Shown here: piece by piece, positions 33,533-44,015 of the stretch
Layout of the letters: each line of letters begins with the position of its first letter
Numbering within the stretch: the first letter of the stretch is position 1
DNA from: Spartobacteria bacterium
Lineage (GTDB): Bacteria > Verrucomicrobiota > Verrucomicrobiia > Chthoniobacterales > UBA10450
Assembly: GCA_003167555.1 (NCBI GenBank)
Contig: PMSN01000012.1
Coordinates: 1 to 64,000 of the forward strand
Direction of reading: 5' to 3'
DNA: 64,000 bases
Notes under the pieces: generated by a model
Told to the model about the DNA's origin: nothing
What the model saw: only the letters and a program-made list of their open reading frames with translations
Databases searched by the model: none
Position numbers and translations under genes: made by a program

Positions 33533-36500
33533 TTAGATTTTCTTGATCAATTCCAAAACCTCCGCGAGCTGGCGATCGATTCTACCAGTACTTATGCGAG
33601 GGAATTTTCCTCCCACAAGTATAAAATCGCCGCGCCGCGTAAGCATCAGCTTTTCCTCGCGCACCTCCACTCGGGTGACGCCGGCCTTGGCCGCGGCGAG
33701 CTTGACTTCGGTGAGAGTGAGCAAATTGTCAACCGCCGGAGGAAACTTTCCGAACCGATCGCGCCAATCTTTCCGGAGCCGGTCCCACTGCTCGCGCGTC
33801 GTAATTTCCGCCAGATGCCGGTAGGCCTGGATGCGTAGCGCGGGATCGGCGATGTAATTCGTCGGAATGAACGCGGGCACCCGCGCCTCGGGGCCGCGTT
33901 GCACGAACTCCGCTTCATTGGTCGCGACGAAATCGAGCCGGACTTCAACTTCGAGGCGGGTCCGCGATTTTTCTCCCTTCAATTGGGCGACGGCCTGGCG
34001 CAGTAATTGACAATAGAGATCGAACCCGACCGCCATAATGTGCCCGCTTTGGGCGGTGCCGAGGATGCTGCCGGCGCCGCGGATTTCGAGATCGCGCATG
34101 GCGATGCGGAAACCGGCGCCTAACGAGCTGTATTGTTTGATCGCGTTGATCCGTTTCCGCGCGGCGCCCACCGTCATCATCTCGCGCGGAAGAAGCAGAT
34201 ACGCGTAAGCTTTGTGCTCCGCGCGTCCCACGCGCCCGCGCAACTGGTAAAGATCCGCGAGGCCGAACCGGTCCGCGCGGTCGATGACGATGGTGTTCGC
34301 GTTCGGAATATCGAGGCCGCTCTCGATGATGGTGGTGCAAACGAGGACGTCGATTTTTCCCGCGACGAAACGCGCCATGACGGATTCCAGTTCGTCCGAA
34401 TCCATCTGGCCATGGCCAAACTCGACCCGCGCCTGCGGACAAAGCTCGACGATCCGGTCCCGCACTTTCTCAATCGACTGGACCCGATTGTGCAAGAAAT
34501 AAACCTGGCCCTGCCGCTCGAGCTCGCGGTTGATGGCGTCGCGAATGATCCGCTCATCGTAACCGCACACGACGGTCTCAACGGGCAGGCGATTGAGCGG
34601 CGGCGTCTCGATCGTGGACATGTCTTTCACGCCCACGAGCGAGAGATAAAGCGTGCGCGGGATGGGCGTGGCCGAGAGCGTGAGCACATCCACGAGCTTG
34701 AAAAGTTCCTTGAACTTTTCTTTGTGCAGGACGCCGAAGCGCTGCTCTTCGTCGATCACGACCAGGCCGAGGTCCTTGAAAATGACGTCGCCGGAAATGA
34801 GCCGATGCGTGCCGATGACGATGTCGACGCCGCCGTCGCGCAGGAGTTGGATGACTTTGCGCTGCTCGGCATGCGAACGGAAGCGGCTGAGCATCTCGAT
34901 CCGGACCGGGTAATCGAGCATGCGCTGCCGGAACGTTTCGAAATGCTGCTGCGCGAGGACCGTCGTCGGGGCGAGGACGGCCACCTGTTTTCCTTCCATG
35001 ACGGCTTTGAAGGCGGCGCGAATGGCAACTTCCGTTTTGCCGAAGCCGACGTCGCCGCAAATCAGCCGGTCCATCGAGCGCGGCAGCTCCATGTCGCGCT
35101 TGGTCGCGGCGATGGCGGTGAGCTGGTCGGGCGTTTCGCGAAAAGGAAACGAATGCTCGAACTCGCTTTGCCATTTTGTGTCGGGGCCAAAGGCGTGGCC
35201 GAGCTGGGTCTCGCGTTCGGCCTGGACGGCCAGCATCTTGCCGGCGTAATCAAAAATCGAGGCCACCGCGTTTTTTTTCGCGCGCGCCCATTTTGCGTCC
35301 GCGAGCGAACTGAGCGGCGGCGATTTTTTCCCGACGCCGACATAGCGCGAAACGAGATAGGCCTGTTCGAGCGGAACGTAGAGCCGCGAGTCGTTCGCGA
35401 ATTCGAGCACGAGCGCTTCCTGCATCTCGCCGTTCGGCGAAGGCACGCGTGCGAGCTGAAGAAAACGGCCGACGCCATGTTCGAGATGAATGACGAGGTC
35501 GCCTTCATTGAGTTCGCTGAAGTCGATTTGGGCGCGGTTGCGGCTGAGCTTCTCCGCGCGTTGCAAGCGCCGCCGGCCGTGCGCCGGATATCGGCCGAAC
35601 AGCTCCGCGGCGGAAAGGACGACGAGCTTTCCATCCGGAAAAACGAAACCGCGCGGAAGGGTACCCTCGAGAAGTTCGATCCCTTCCAGATCAGCCTCTC
35701 CCATAATTTCGCGGAAGCGTTCGATTTCGCCCTCCGTCTGGAAATAAATGACGATGCGAAATGCCCCCGCGCGCCAATCCCGCAAACGCGCGGAGAACTG
35801 CGCGCGTTTGGCCTCGACCAACATGAAGTCGCCGACGGCAAAATCTCCGATGTCGCAGTTGTCGAACGCGCCGCCGAAATCCTCGGGTTCATCGCCGCCG
35901 AGCCAGCCTTCGCCGAGCAAAACATCGGCGGCGTCGCGCTCCTCGGGTTCAATCGCGACGCGCAGGTGATCGGGCGCGACGTAATCGCGGACGGTTCCCG
36001 TTTGTTCTTCCGCGGCGGCGAGCAGGATTTCGACGCTCTGCAAATTCCGCACCGATGTTTGCGTATCGACGTCGAACTCGCGGAGCGATTCGATGTCGTC
36101 ACCGAAGAACTCCGCGCGCACGGGGCGGACGGCCTGCCAGGAAAACAAATCGAGAATTCCACCGCGCACGGCGAACTGGCCGCGCGTTGTGACCTGCGCG
36201 ACGCGCTCATAGCCGGCGGTCACGAGCGTTTCGATGGTGTGTTCCATGGGTTCGTTCGCACCACGGCGCAGTGCCATCGCCGCCGAGCGCAACGCAGCCG
36301 GCTCGGGCGCCGCCTGGTCGAGCGCGGCGCGCGTCGCGATGATGAGGTGCGGGCCTTTCTCGCGCTGGACCCGGTTCAGGAGCGCGAGCCGTTCGGCCGC
36401 GAGCTCCGGATCGGGCAGAATATTTTCGACGGCCGCGAACTCCGCCTCCGGCAGGAAGAGCGCGTTTGGCATCCAGTTGAGCAGACTTTCGTAAAGCAGT

Positions 36501-36706
36501 TCCTGCGACCGGACATTCGGACATACGACCCAGAAAGTTTTGCGAATCTGGCCGGCGATTGCCGCGACAAGAAAAGCCTGCGCCGGTTCGGTCACATGCG
36601 AAAATGCGACCGGCCGCACGCCCTTTTCGATCGCGCGCAGTTTTTGCGAGATGGGTTCCGCTGCCGCTACAACTGCGGGCAGCGAATCGCTGGCTGAATC
36701 TTCCAC
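33533..36706 (-). CDS. mfd: transcription-repair coupling factor Mfd
   Basis: A 1057-residue Mfd that removes stalled RNA polymerase from damaged DNA and recruits UvrA. The N-terminal UvrB-like part is followed by the RNA-polymerase-interacting domain ([17 protein letters not shown]). The RecG-like translocase has Walker A in [24 protein letters not shown] box [21 protein letters not shown], and motif [20 protein letters not shown]. The C-terminal TRCF domain ([13 protein letters not shown]) closes it. The length is slightly below the ~1150 residues of E. coli. It heads the operon running to 30.2 kb. Confidence 0.97.
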   Translation of the reverse strand: MEDSASDSLPAVVAAAEPISQKLRAIEKGVRPVAFSHVTEPAQAFLVAAIAGQIRKTFWVVCPNVRSQELLYESLLNWMPNALFLPEAEFAAVENILPDPELAAERLALLNRVQREKGPHLIIATRAALDQAAPEPAALRSAAMALRRGANEPMEHTIETLVTAGYERVAQVTTRGQFAVRGGILDLFSWQAVRPVRAEFFGDDIESLREFDVDTQTSVRNLQSVEILLAAAEEQTGTVRDYVAPDHLRVAIEPEERDAADVLLGEGWLGGDEPEDFGGAFDNCDIGDFAVGDFMLVEAKRAQFSARLRDWRAGAFRIVIYFQTEGEIERFREIMGEADLEGIELLEGTLPRGFVFPDGKLVVLSAAELFGRYPAHGRRRLQRAEKLSRNRAQIDFSELNEGDLVIHLEHGVGRFLQLARVPSPNGEMQEALVLEFANDSRLYVPLEQAYLVSRYVGVGKKSPPLSSLADAKWARAKKNAVASIFDYAGKMLAVQAERETQLGHAFGPDTKWQSEFEHSFPFRETPDQLTAIAATKRDMELPRSMDRLICGDVGFGKTEVAIRAAFKAVMEGKQVAVLAPTTVLAQQHFETFRQRMLDYPVRIEMLSRFRSHAEQRKVIQLLRDGGVDIVIGTHRLISGDVIFKDLGLVVIDEEQRFGVLHKEKFKELFKLVDVLTLSATPIPRTLYLSLVGVKDMSTIETPPLNRLPVETVVCGYDERIIRDAINRELERQGQVYFLHNRVQSIEKVRDRIVELCPQARVEFGHGQMDSDELESVMARFVAGKIDVLVCTTIIESGLDIPNANTIVIDRADRFGLADLYQLRGRVGRAEHKAYAYLLLPREMMTVGAARKRINAIKQYSSLGAGFRIAMRDLEIRGAGSILGTAQSGHIMAVGFDLYCQLLRQAVAQLKGEKSRTRLEVEVRLDFVATNEAEFVQRGPEARVPAFIPTNYIADPALRIQAYRHLAEITTREQWDRLRKDWRDRFGKFPPAVDNLLTLTEVKLAAAKAGVTRVEVREEKLMLTRRGDFILVGGKFPRISTGRIDRQLAEVLELIKKI

Positions 36707-36759
36707 CGGCCATGTTTCGCCGGATCGCGCCGAACTTCAATGCTTGTGGCCGATTACCG

Positions 36760-36918
36760 TGTCATCCCGAGGCGCGCCGACGCCGAGGGACCTCACAACA
36801 ACTCACGTGGCCGCTTCCGCGAAACACCGGTCGAGCACATTTTCGGCGCGACAAGGTGCAAGCAAATCTGCATTGCAACTGCGAGGTCCCTCGCCGTCTC
36901 TCGCGGCTCGGGATGACA
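36760..36918. repeat. TGTCATCCCGA palindromic repeat, copy A4
   Basis: A 159-bp element beginning TGTCATCCCGAGGCGCGCCG and ending CTCTCGCGGCTCGGGATGACA. The arms pair over ~32 bp. It lies between the 3' end of the aroF-like gene and the 5' end of mfd, both on the minus strand. Confidence 0.92.
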
Positions 36919-36935
36919 TCGTAAGCAACCGCGCG

Positions 36936-37952
36936 CTACAAATCCCGGCCAACGGCATTGGCCACGGCACGCAAACGAGGCACGAGCTTGTGCAGCATGT
37001 CGGGGGTGAGCGCCTGTTCGCCATCGCTCTTGGCCACATCGGGAGAATCGTGCACCTCCATCATGATGGCGTCCGCGCCGGCGGCGACCGCTGCGAGCGA
37101 CATTTGCGGAATGAACGCGCGGAGTCCCACGCCGTGAGTCGGGTCGACCACGACGGGCAAATGCGTTTTCGCTTTCAAAATCGGGACCGCGTTCAAGTCG
37201 AGTGTATAACGCGTGGCCGTCTCGAAAGTCCGGATGCCGCGCTCGCAGAGCAGCACGTTCATGTTGCCTTCACTCAGAATGTATTCGGCGCTCATGATGA
37301 ACTCGTTGATCGTGGCGCTAAAGCCGCGCTTGAGCAAAACCGGCAGATGACTGCGTCCGACTTCCTTCAGAAGCGAAAAATTTTGCATGTTGCGCGCGCC
37401 GATCTGGAGGCAATCCGCGTAGCGCTCGACGATCGGCAGATCGCGCGCGTCCATGATCTCGGTGATAACCGGCAGGCCGGTCTCGTTCCGTGCGTCGGCG
37501 AGGAAGCGGAGGCCGTCTTCGCGCAAACCTTGAAAGCTGTAGGGCGAAGTCCGCGGCTTGAACGCGCCGCCGCGCAGAATTCTCGCGCCGGCATCCTTGA
37601 CGATCCGTGCGATGGACAGGAGTTGCTCGCGGCTTTCGACCGAACACGGACCGCAGATCAGCGCCACGGCGGAATCTCCGCCGATGCTGACGCCGCAAAT
37701 TTCCACCGTGGACGCTGCGCCCCGAGATTCGTAGGAGGCGAGCTTGTACGGTTTGAGGACTGGAACGATCGCCTCGACTCCCGGCATGGCGGCGAAAGGT
37801 TTTTCGCGGAAGGAATCGTCCGCGCCCACTACTCCGATGATGACGCGGGACGCGCCCCGGCTGACGTGCGCCTCGAGGCCGAACTCGCGCACCCGCTCGA
37901 CGACACGTTCGATCTGTTCTTCCGTGGCGTTCGGTTGAGTGATGATGATCAT
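36936..37952 (-). CDS. aroF: 3-deoxy-7-phosphoheptulonate synthase (AroAI-beta type)
   Basis: DAHP synthase makes the first intermediate of the shikimate pathway from PEP and erythrose-4-phosphate. The N-terminal ~70 residues form a ferredoxin-like regulatory domain ([21 protein letters not shown]), as in Thermotoga-type enzymes. The barrel has [52 protein letters not shown] and [10 protein letters not shown]. The length of 338 residues is exact for the type. Feedback control by aromatic amino acids through the N-domain is known for relatives. Confidence 0.95.
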   Translation of the reverse strand: MIIITQPNATEEQIERVVERVREFGLEAHVSRGASRVIIGVVGADDSFREKPFAAMPGVEAIVPVLKPYKLASYESRGAASTVEICGVSIGGDSAVALICGPCSVESREQLLSIARIVKDAGARILRGGAFKPRTSPYSFQGLREDGLRFLADARNETGLPVITEIMDARDLPIVERYADCLQIGARNMQNFSLLKEVGRSHLPVLLKRGFSATINEFIMSAEYILSEGNMNVLLCERGIRTFETATRYTLDLNAVPILKAKTHLPVVVDPTHGVGLRAFIPQMSLAAVAAGADAIMMEVHDSPDVAKSDGEQALTPDMLHKLVPRLRAVANAVGRDL

Positions 37953-38030
37953 GGCGCGGAGAGCGAAACCACGATCATGTCGCCGGGACCGGCGAAGTGC
38001 AAGCAGGGAGCCGCGGGATTTTCCCGACGT

Positions 38031-38639
38031 CTAATGACTGATGCTGACGGGCGTGCCAGTGGAGACGGACTTAAAGAAGTTTTCCGCCATGAATTCCGGC
38101 ATGCGAATGCATCCATGGGAAGCGGGATAACCCGGCAGATACCCCGCGTGCATTCCGATGCCACCCACGATGCGCATGAAATACGGCATCGGCGCGCCTT
38201 TGAAATGGGTCCCCGGCGGCTTCGGATCTTTTCCCACGTCGACATTCGGCACGACGACATTGTCGGCGGAATCAACGTAGTCGCCGAATTGGCTGGAGAC
38301 GTGCGCGACATCCTTTTGGATGATGGAATAGGAACCGCTTGGCGTGCCCAAGCCTTCGCGGCCGGTCGAGAGCTGCGAGATGCCGACCAATTGCCCGCCT
38401 TTGTAAAAATACGCGCGCTGTTCGGCCAGCTTGATTTTGACGGAAGGCTTGCCGGAAACGCCGTCGCCGTCCCAATAAGAAACGCTGTCCCGTGGAGCGG
38501 AGGTAGAGACCGGATTATTCCCGTAAACGCCGCCCATGTACTGCGATTGGGCGGGGCCCGTCTCCTCGCAAGCGCCCAACAGGAGAGCAAGCGAACCGGT
38601 CGAGACGAGCAGTGCGAAGCGGAAAAATGGATGAGACAT
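38031..38639 (-). CDS. L,D-transpeptidase lipoprotein (YkuD/ErfK family)
   Basis: A 202-residue envelope protein with a lipobox (SLALLLGAC) at the end of its signal peptide, so it is probably lipid-anchored. The YkuD domain starts at VKIKLAEQRAYFYKGGQLV and ends with the active site GMHAGYLPGYPASHGCIRMPE, containing catalytic Cys, His and Arg. It would form 3-3 cross-links in peptidoglycan or attach proteins to it. It is monocistronic by spacing. Confidence 0.92.
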   Translation of the reverse strand: MSHPFFRFALLVSTGSLALLLGACEETGPAQSQYMGGVYGNNPVSTSAPRDSVSYWDGDGVSGKPSVKIKLAEQRAYFYKGGQLVGISQLSTGREGLGTPSGSYSIIQKDVAHVSSQFGDYVDSADNVVVPNVDVGKDPKPPGTHFKGAPMPYFMRIVGGIGMHAGYLPGYPASHGCIRMPEFMAENFFKSVSTGTPVSISH

Positions 38640-38771
38640 AAAGCGGAATTTCGAACGTCGCCTCTAACTCTCGCGCCCTTGAAAGTCAAGGTGACGGGGC
38701 AGCGTGCTGGCTTGTATTCTGCTCTTTTTGACGGAGAATTGCGACCGTTCGCCGCCTGCCGGACGCATTCC

Positions 38772-39125
38772 ATGCCCACTTACGAATACTCATGCGAGAA
38801 GTGCGGGAAAAACTTCGACACTTACCAATCGATGCGCGATGAACCCCTCCGTGAGTGTCCGAAAGAACTTTGCCGGCAAAAGAAATGGGGACACGGGAAA
38901 GTGAAACGTCTTCTCGGCACCGGCGCAGGCTTGATCTTCAAGGGCTCGGGCTTTTACACCACCGATTACCGGAGCAATTCTTACAAGGAAGGGGCAAAGA
39001 AAGATGCGCCCGCTGCGCCGGCCGCCACCGGAGAAAAATCTTCCGCGGCGAAAGAAGGCAGCGCAAAACCAGCGCCCGCTTCCAAGTCCTCGGAATCCAA
39101 ACCGAAAAAGCAATCTGTCGAATGA
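38772..39125 (+). CDS. FmdB-type zinc-ribbon protein
   Basis: A 117-residue protein hidden at the end of an 861-codon track ORF. The true start is ATG 38772: MPTYEYSCEKCGKNFDTYQSM, the FmdB/CxxC zinc-ribbon signature, with the second Cys pair (REC..ELC) spaced differently from the norm. The middle VKRLLGTGAGLIFKGSGFYTTDYR is also family-like. The C-terminal 45 residues are Lys/Ala/Ser/Pro-rich and disordered. Function unknown; it overlaps the next gene by ATGA. Confidence 0.9.
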   Translation: MPTYEYSCEKCGKNFDTYQSMRDEPLRECPKELCRQKKWGHGKVKRLLGTGAGLIFKGSGFYTTDYRSNSYKEGAKKDAPAAPAATGEKSSAAKEGSAKPAPASKSSESKPKKQSVE

Positions 39126-39859
39126 TAAAATTAATTTGTCCGGAATGCCGGCGCGAAAACGAGCCCGAGCGGATTTATTGTCACGATTGTGGCGCGCGCC
39201 TCGATCGCTCGGCGCTGGCGAAAGTCGTGCCGAAAGGCGAGGAGCCGGAGGACACGCAGCGGCGGCTGCGATCGATGCTCGATCCGCAGCGCGTCAAGAT
39301 TCGCATGATGTTTTTCAAGGTGAGCAAGCTCATCCTGGGCTCGTGCGCGCTGGCCGCGCTCGTTCAAATGCTCTTGCCGCCGGATGTGCCGCCGCGCGTG
39401 AAGAGCGTCGATTTTCCGCCGCAGATCAACCTCGAGCTCGAGAATGCCTCGATGAACCACAGCGTCACGCCGTTGCGCTACACGGAAGCGCAGGTCAATG
39501 CCTACCTGGGCAACGCCTTGAAAAGCAAACAGACCGCTTTGAGCAAGCTGCTCCAATTTGAGCGGGCTATCGTGAATTTCGACGAAGGCGTTTGCCGGAT
39601 CACGGCCGAGCGATCGCTCTATGGCTATTCGATTTTCACCGCGACCTCCAGCAAAGTGACACTCCAGGACGGAAAGGTCGTTGCCTCAAATAACGGCGGA
39701 AGCATCGGGCGCCTCCCGATTCATCCTGCGCTGATGAAATACGGCGACCTCATCTTTAGCGATTTGTGGACGGCGCTGGAGCGCGAAAAGAAATCGACCT
39801 CGAAGATGGGCGCGATCGAATTTCATCCGCAAGCGGTGGTCTTGAGTCCGAAGCAGTAG
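39122..39859 (+). CDS. zinc-ribbon membrane protein of unknown function
   Basis: A 245-residue protein. The N-terminal zinc ribbon is ICPECRRENEPERIYCHDCGARL (two CxxC pairs). A basic linker and one membrane helix (~65-82, LILGSCALAALVQMLL) follow, and then an extracytoplasmic domain with YTEAQVNAYLGNALKSKQ and a repeated beta pattern (RITAERSLYGYSIFTATSSKVTL). I do not recognise the outer domain. The track start 38855 lies inside the previous gene; ATG 39122 overlaps its stop. A zinc-dependent sensor role is possible but unproven. Confidence 0.75.
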   Translation: MIKLICPECRRENEPERIYCHDCGARLDRSALAKVVPKGEEPEDTQRRLRSMLDPQRVKIRMMFFKVSKLILGSCALAALVQMLLPPDVPPRVKSVDFPPQINLELENASMNHSVTPLRYTEAQVNAYLGNALKSKQTALSKLLQFERAIVNFDEGVCRITAERSLYGYSIFTATSSKVTLQDGKVVASNNGGSIGRLPIHPALMKYGDLIFSDLWTALEREKKSTSKMGAIEFHPQAVVLSPKQ

Positions 39860-39861
39860 AA

Positions 39862-39912
39862 AAAAAGACGGCCGACGGGTCGCGACTTTCGCCGCGAGCC
39901 CGCCGACCGCCA
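39862..39912 (+). terminator. imperfect hairpin after the zinc-ribbon operon
   Basis: GGCCGACGGGTCGCG and CGCGAGCCCGCCGACC can pair imperfectly around a short loop, just downstream of the stop. No U-run follows, so its role as a terminator is tentative. Confidence 0.35.
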
Positions 39913-40091
39913 CCCAAGAAATTGCTGGTCGTCAGTCGAGACCATCGCCGCCAATACTTGCCGATCGATTCGTTCGTTATTAGTTAGACACCGCTAGCCG
40001 GCAAAAGTTTCGCTCGGGCAGGGAAAATATTTCCGTGGTTTCCGGCTCGCCTTCGGCGTGTGTTTTTGGGATTCTCTCGCGCCTCCGCCGA

Positions 40092-41390
40092 ATGATCTCC
40101 GACTCCCGCGTCCCTTTCGTTGTCCTCGGCTTGTTGCTGGCCTTCGCGTCTTCAAGCCAGGCCGCGCGTGCCGAACGAAGTGTGAGCACGTCTCGCCAAT
40201 TCATCGTCTACGGCAGCGAGCTTCGGGTGCGCGGCGCCATCTGCGAGCTGGCCGAGCAAACCAAACACGACCTGCTTCTGCTCCTCGATCAGCGTGACGA
40301 CTGGACGACGTCGATCGTGATCAACGTTCAATATCCGCAAGCGAATCTGCCGGAAACGCCCCGGACCGCGTTGAACTTCAGCCAGAGCGGCTTTGGCTTG
40401 AAACTCCAGCTCGATCTGGTGCTCGCCGCCGATCTCAACCCTTCCCAAGTCCGACGCGATCTGCTTCGCGCCATCCTGCTGGAAGAAACCTATCGCCTCG
40501 AACCGAAGGTGCCGGCCGGAACCGCCTACGTTTCGCCGCCCGATTGGATTCTCGATGGTTTGCTCGCGCAACAATCGGAGCTCGAGCCCCGCGCCGCCTT
40601 GACCGATCTCCTGGCCGCGCCGGTGGCCGCACAAAAAATTCTTTCACTCGAAGAAATCTTGCGGCAGCGGCCCGAGTTGCTCGACGCGCCGGGCCGTTCC
40701 CTTTATCGCGCTTATTCGTTTGCGCTCGTCGATCTTCTTCTGCATGCGCGGGACGGCCGGCATCGCCTCGGGAGTTTCATCGTGGATCTTCCCTCCGCGT
40801 CGAACGATCCGGTGGCGGATCTCCGTTCGCATTTTCCAGAGCTGGGCAGCGACGAGAAAGCATGGACCTCGCAAATCGTGCATCTCTCGAGCGGCCAGCC
40901 CTATCAATTGCTGGGCGCCGTCGAGACGGACCGGATGCTGGAGGAAATTCTGCGTCTCAAAATTTCCGATGCCGATGCGGAAAAGAATTACTCGCTCGAT
41001 GAATTCCAAAAATTTCCGCGCAACGCCTCCGCCTTCGTCGCGCTCGCCCAGGCGCGACGGGCTTTGAGTGCTCTCGCCCTTCGCGCGAATCCGATTTTTC
41101 GGCCCATCGTTCTCGAATACGCGGAAATCACCACACGGCTTGCCCGCGTCAAAACGAATGGTCTCACGGATCGGCTCGCGCGAGTGCGAACAGTGCGCCA
41201 GCGCCTCATCGCTCAGATGGAAAAGATCGAGGATTACATGAATTGGTTCGAGGCCACGAACTCGCGCGGCCCGAGCGGCGCGTTCGCCGATTACATGAAA
41301 GCCGCCGAGCTGGCGGCTCACCCCGAACAAACCCGGCGCGATCCGATTTCCGTTTACCTCGACGCGCTCGAAAGCCAGTTTCAGGATTAA
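40092..41390 (+). CDS. exported protein of unknown function
   Basis: About 432 residues from MISDSRVPFVVLGLLLAFASSSQAARA, a clear signal peptide; the track start 19 codons upstream would hide it. The middle has DLLRAILLEETYRL and PPDWILDGLLAQQ, a layout like the helix pair of MA-type gluzincin peptidases, but the HExxH motif is not present, so any peptidase activity is doubtful. The C-terminal third is helical. It precedes a VOC-family gene by 6 bp. Confidence 0.65.
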   Translation: MISDSRVPFVVLGLLLAFASSSQAARAERSVSTSRQFIVYGSELRVRGAICELAEQTKHDLLLLLDQRDDWTTSIVINVQYPQANLPETPRTALNFSQSGFGLKLQLDLVLAADLNPSQVRRDLLRAILLEETYRLEPKVPAGTAYVSPPDWILDGLLAQQSELEPRAALTDLLAAPVAAQKILSLEEILRQRPELLDAPGRSLYRAYSFALVDLLLHARDGRHRLGSFIVDLPSASNDPVADLRSHFPELGSDEKAWTSQIVHLSSGQPYQLLGAVETDRMLEEILRLKISDADAEKNYSLDEFQKFPRNASAFVALAQARRALSALALRANPIFRPIVLEYAEITTRLARVKTNGLTDRLARVRTVRQRLIAQMEKIEDYMNWFEATNSRGPSGAFADYMKAAELAAHPEQTRRDPISVYLDALESQFQD

Positions 41391-41396
41391 ACCGCC

Positions 41397-41756
41397 ATGC
41401 ACAAATCGATTCCCAAAACGATCGACTACATCGAGATGCCTTCGAAAGATCTCGCTGCCACCAAGAAGTTCTTCACGAACCTTTTCGGATGGTCCTTCCA
41501 GGATTACGGCCCCGATTATTGCGCGTTCGATGACGGCCGCATGGCCGGCGGCTTCTTTGCGTCAGAAAAGACGAGCAGCGTCGATGCCGGCGCTCCGCTC
41601 GTTGTGTTCCATCATCCGGAACTCGAGAAGACCTGCTCCGAAGTCACGCGTCTCGGCGGCAAAATCACCCGCGAAATTTTCGAATTCCCCGGCGGCCGCC
41701 GCTTCCACTTCGAAGCTCCCGGCGGCGGCGAGTTCGCGATCTGGGGCGATGCGTAG
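41397..41756 (+). CDS. VOC-family (glyoxalase-like) protein
   Basis: A 119-residue vicinal-oxygen-chelate fold protein. IDYIEMPSKDLAATKKFFTNLFGWSFQDYG is the first beta-alpha-beta unit, and FEFPGGRRFHFEAPGGGEFAIWGD the closing metal-site strand with Glu. It is a general small-molecule enzyme or binding protein; substrate unknown. It follows the exported unknown protein closely. Confidence 0.85.
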   Translation: MHKSIPKTIDYIEMPSKDLAATKKFFTNLFGWSFQDYGPDYCAFDDGRMAGGFFASEKTSSVDAGAPLVVFHHPELEKTCSEVTRLGGKITREIFEFPGGRRFHFEAPGGGEFAIWGDA

Positions 41757-41918
41757 CTATCTCAACTCCGAACCGTGCTTCGAGAACTCGTACCCAGCAA
41801 TCAGGAATCGGGATCCGGTCGCAGAACCCCGCACTGAATCTGTGCCGAATCTGATCACAGCTTGACTTTCATTTGCAATCCTCGCATCTCTTGAGCTTCA
41901 ACGTTTCCCCACGGCTCG

Positions 41919-44015
41919 ATGCAAGAAGAGACTCTTAAGTTCAAAGTTTCCCCCCACGTCGTAGAAGATTTGGGTGTAAATCTTTATACGACACTTAGCC
42001 GCGTGCTCGTCGAGTTCGTAGCGAATGCCTACGACGCGGATGCGACATTCGCAAAAATCAAAATGGACAGCGATGCCATTGATAAAGCGCGAAGTATTCT
42101 CCAAAACCAATTTGAGATAGACAAAACAAACAAGGCGAACCCGCTAATCCCTTTGTCGAAACGAACATTGCCGCCGGATATTCGAATCGAAGTGGAAGAC
42201 GATGGGCATGGAATGAGTCGATCCGATTTGGAGGAAAAATTTCTCATAGTTGGACGGAGACGGCGAGAGGAGGAAAACCGCGTCCGTTCAGAGGGGAAAC
42301 GGATCCTGATGGGACGCAAGGGGCTCGGTAAATTGGCGGGTTTCGGCGTTGCCCACAAAGTCGAGATCATTTCTAGAAAGAAAGGCGAATCTCACGCCAC
42401 GAAAATTGTACTCGATTTTCCGAAATTAGTCGCCAAGAGGGTGTCCGACGAAGTGCGGGTGCCAGCCGTGACGTTGGAGAATGGTGCGGGCTTTAAGAAG
42501 CAAGGAACAAGAATCCTGCTTTCGCTTCTCGTTCACGATTCAGTGCGAGGTAGCAAGCAAGACGCGATCGATACGCTGCTTGACCACTTCGCCTTCATCA
42601 AGCCAGAGGAGTTTGCGATTCACCTGAATCGCACGGTCCTTAAGCCCATTACGCCGAAGTTTTTTTTCTCCTATCCGACCGTGACGCCAAAAAACAACGC
42701 TACACTGGTGAGGCACACACAAATGATTGAAGGGGAGAACCGCGTATTCTCGTACCGAATACGATTTACCGAGCCCGGTCAGCATCTGCCTAGTGTGAAA
42801 CGGGGCATTCGCGTTTACGCGCACAATCGCCTGGCCTCTGCACCCGATACGTTTGAACTCAAAACAGGTGTTCATGGCTTTCAATACCTCAGTTACATGG
42901 ACGGAGTGATGGTTGCGGATTTTATTGACGACCAGCCGGTCGATTATATTGCGACCGATCGTCAAAGCCTCCGATGGGAGACTCCACTGCTTACCCCGAT
43001 TCGAGAATTCTTGACGACCGAAATGATCAAAGCGCTCAAAGCGCGTGCCGATATGGGCGAAAAAAAGATCAGAGCAAAGATCAAAGAAGACCCGTTTACA
43101 AAGAAGACCATCGCCGACGCGAAACTGCCACCGCAACGAAAATCCACGGCCTTTAAAATAGCAGCTGCGCTCGCTCAAAGTAAGGCGGAAAACCTTAACG
43201 ACTTATTTTACAAGAAGGCTCTCCCTCAAGTTGTGAAGGGCCTTGGACATGGCGCGCTCTTCAGTGCCATTTCAGATTTGGCGGCAGCAAACATTCCGAA
43301 CTTTCAGGAGCTAATTAAGACGATTACGCGCCTAACAGCCGAGGAATTTGATGAGTTCATGATTTTCATTCACAGCCGCCTCGACGCGATCGACGCGCTC
43401 GGAAAAATTTACCGTAGTGTCGAATTCAAGGCCGGTAAAAATGAAAAGCAGTTGCATCTGCTGTTTAAGAAAAATCCGTGGCTGATTAATCCAATGTTCA
43501 CCCAGTTCTTAACATCCGACGCAACAGAGAATGAAATGCAAGAGCGGCTCGCCAAATATCTCCAAATTGACCGACATCCTCCGCCTAAGTATTCGCCCAC
43601 GAGCGACGATGAAACAGCAGCTTTCAGTAAGAACAAGCGTCCAGATTTGGTCTTTCTACTTGGCAATCGCAGCTTGAAGCGAATGGTAATTGTTGAGTTG
43701 AAAGCACCCAATACGCCCCTGCACAACGACCATTTGACGCAGTTAAAGGGCTATATTGATCGCGCGGAAGGATGGATGAAAGAACATCCGCCCAACCAAG
43801 ACACGCAAGTCGATGGTTTCTTGATTGGAAGCAAGGCAGATCCGAGTTCTCGGAACGAGAAGGTCGCTGCCCTTCGTTATGAGATTAAGAGCAATCCTCG
43901 GGCAGGATGGAAGGTGTACGATATTGGGGAGATACTCGATCAGACGCGTGAAGCTCACCATGAACTGCGAGATATTTATAATCGTGCTGCGAAGCGAATA
44001 GACAAAAACAACTAA
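41919..44015 (+). CDS. GHKL ATPase (MORC/MutL/Hsp90-type) with C-terminal PD-(D/E)XK nuclease domain
   Basis: A 698-residue protein. Residues ~10-250 form a GHKL ATPase: EFVANAYDADA (E32, N36, D39/D41), VEDDGHGM (94-99) and the lid GRKGLGKLAGFG (132-143). A transducer-like region and a helical middle follow. The C-terminal ~180 residues look like a Shedu/DUF4263-type nuclease: LHLLFKKNPWLINP, then RPDLVFLL (D576) and VIVELKAP (E593, K595), the D...ExK catalytic set. It is convergent with a C5 methyltransferase, overlapping by 4 bp. An ATP-gated DNA cleavage role in a restriction system is inferred. A/T-rich codon use suggests recent acquisition. Confidence 0.82.
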   Translation: MQEETLKFKVSPHVVEDLGVNLYTTLSRVLVEFVANAYDADATFAKIKMDSDAIDKARSILQNQFEIDKTNKANPLIPLSKRTLPPDIRIEVEDDGHGMSRSDLEEKFLIVGRRRREEENRVRSEGKRILMGRKGLGKLAGFGVAHKVEIISRKKGESHATKIVLDFPKLVAKRVSDEVRVPAVTLENGAGFKKQGTRILLSLLVHDSVRGSKQDAIDTLLDHFAFIKPEEFAIHLNRTVLKPITPKFFFSYPTVTPKNNATLVRHTQMIEGENRVFSYRIRFTEPGQHLPSVKRGIRVYAHNRLASAPDTFELKTGVHGFQYLSYMDGVMVADFIDDQPVDYIATDRQSLRWETPLLTPIREFLTTEMIKALKARADMGEKKIRAKIKEDPFTKKTIADAKLPPQRKSTAFKIAAALAQSKAENLNDLFYKKALPQVVKGLGHGALFSAISDLAAANIPNFQELIKTITRLTAEEFDEFMIFIHSRLDAIDALGKIYRSVEFKAGKNEKQLHLLFKKNPWLINPMFTQFLTSDATENEMQERLAKYLQIDRHPPPKYSPTSDDETAAFSKNKRPDLVFLLGNRSLKRMVIVELKAPNTPLHNDHLTQLKGYIDRAEGWMKEHPPNQDTQVDGFLIGSKADPSSRNEKVAALRYEIKSNPRAGWKVYDIGEILDQTREAHHELRDIYNRAAKRIDKNN

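Noticed and set aside
34133-36697. 854-codon open frame on the plus strand opposite mfd
   Set aside because: It is the antisense shadow of a GC-rich, strongly conserved gene; its translation is Arg/Asp/Glu/His-rich with no domain, while mfd has all helicase motifs.
36540-38771. Long 5' part of the 861-codon plus-strand ORF ending at 39125
   Set aside because: Only the last 117 codons (FmdB-like) are coding; the rest is antisense to mfd, aroF and the L,D-transpeptidase gene.
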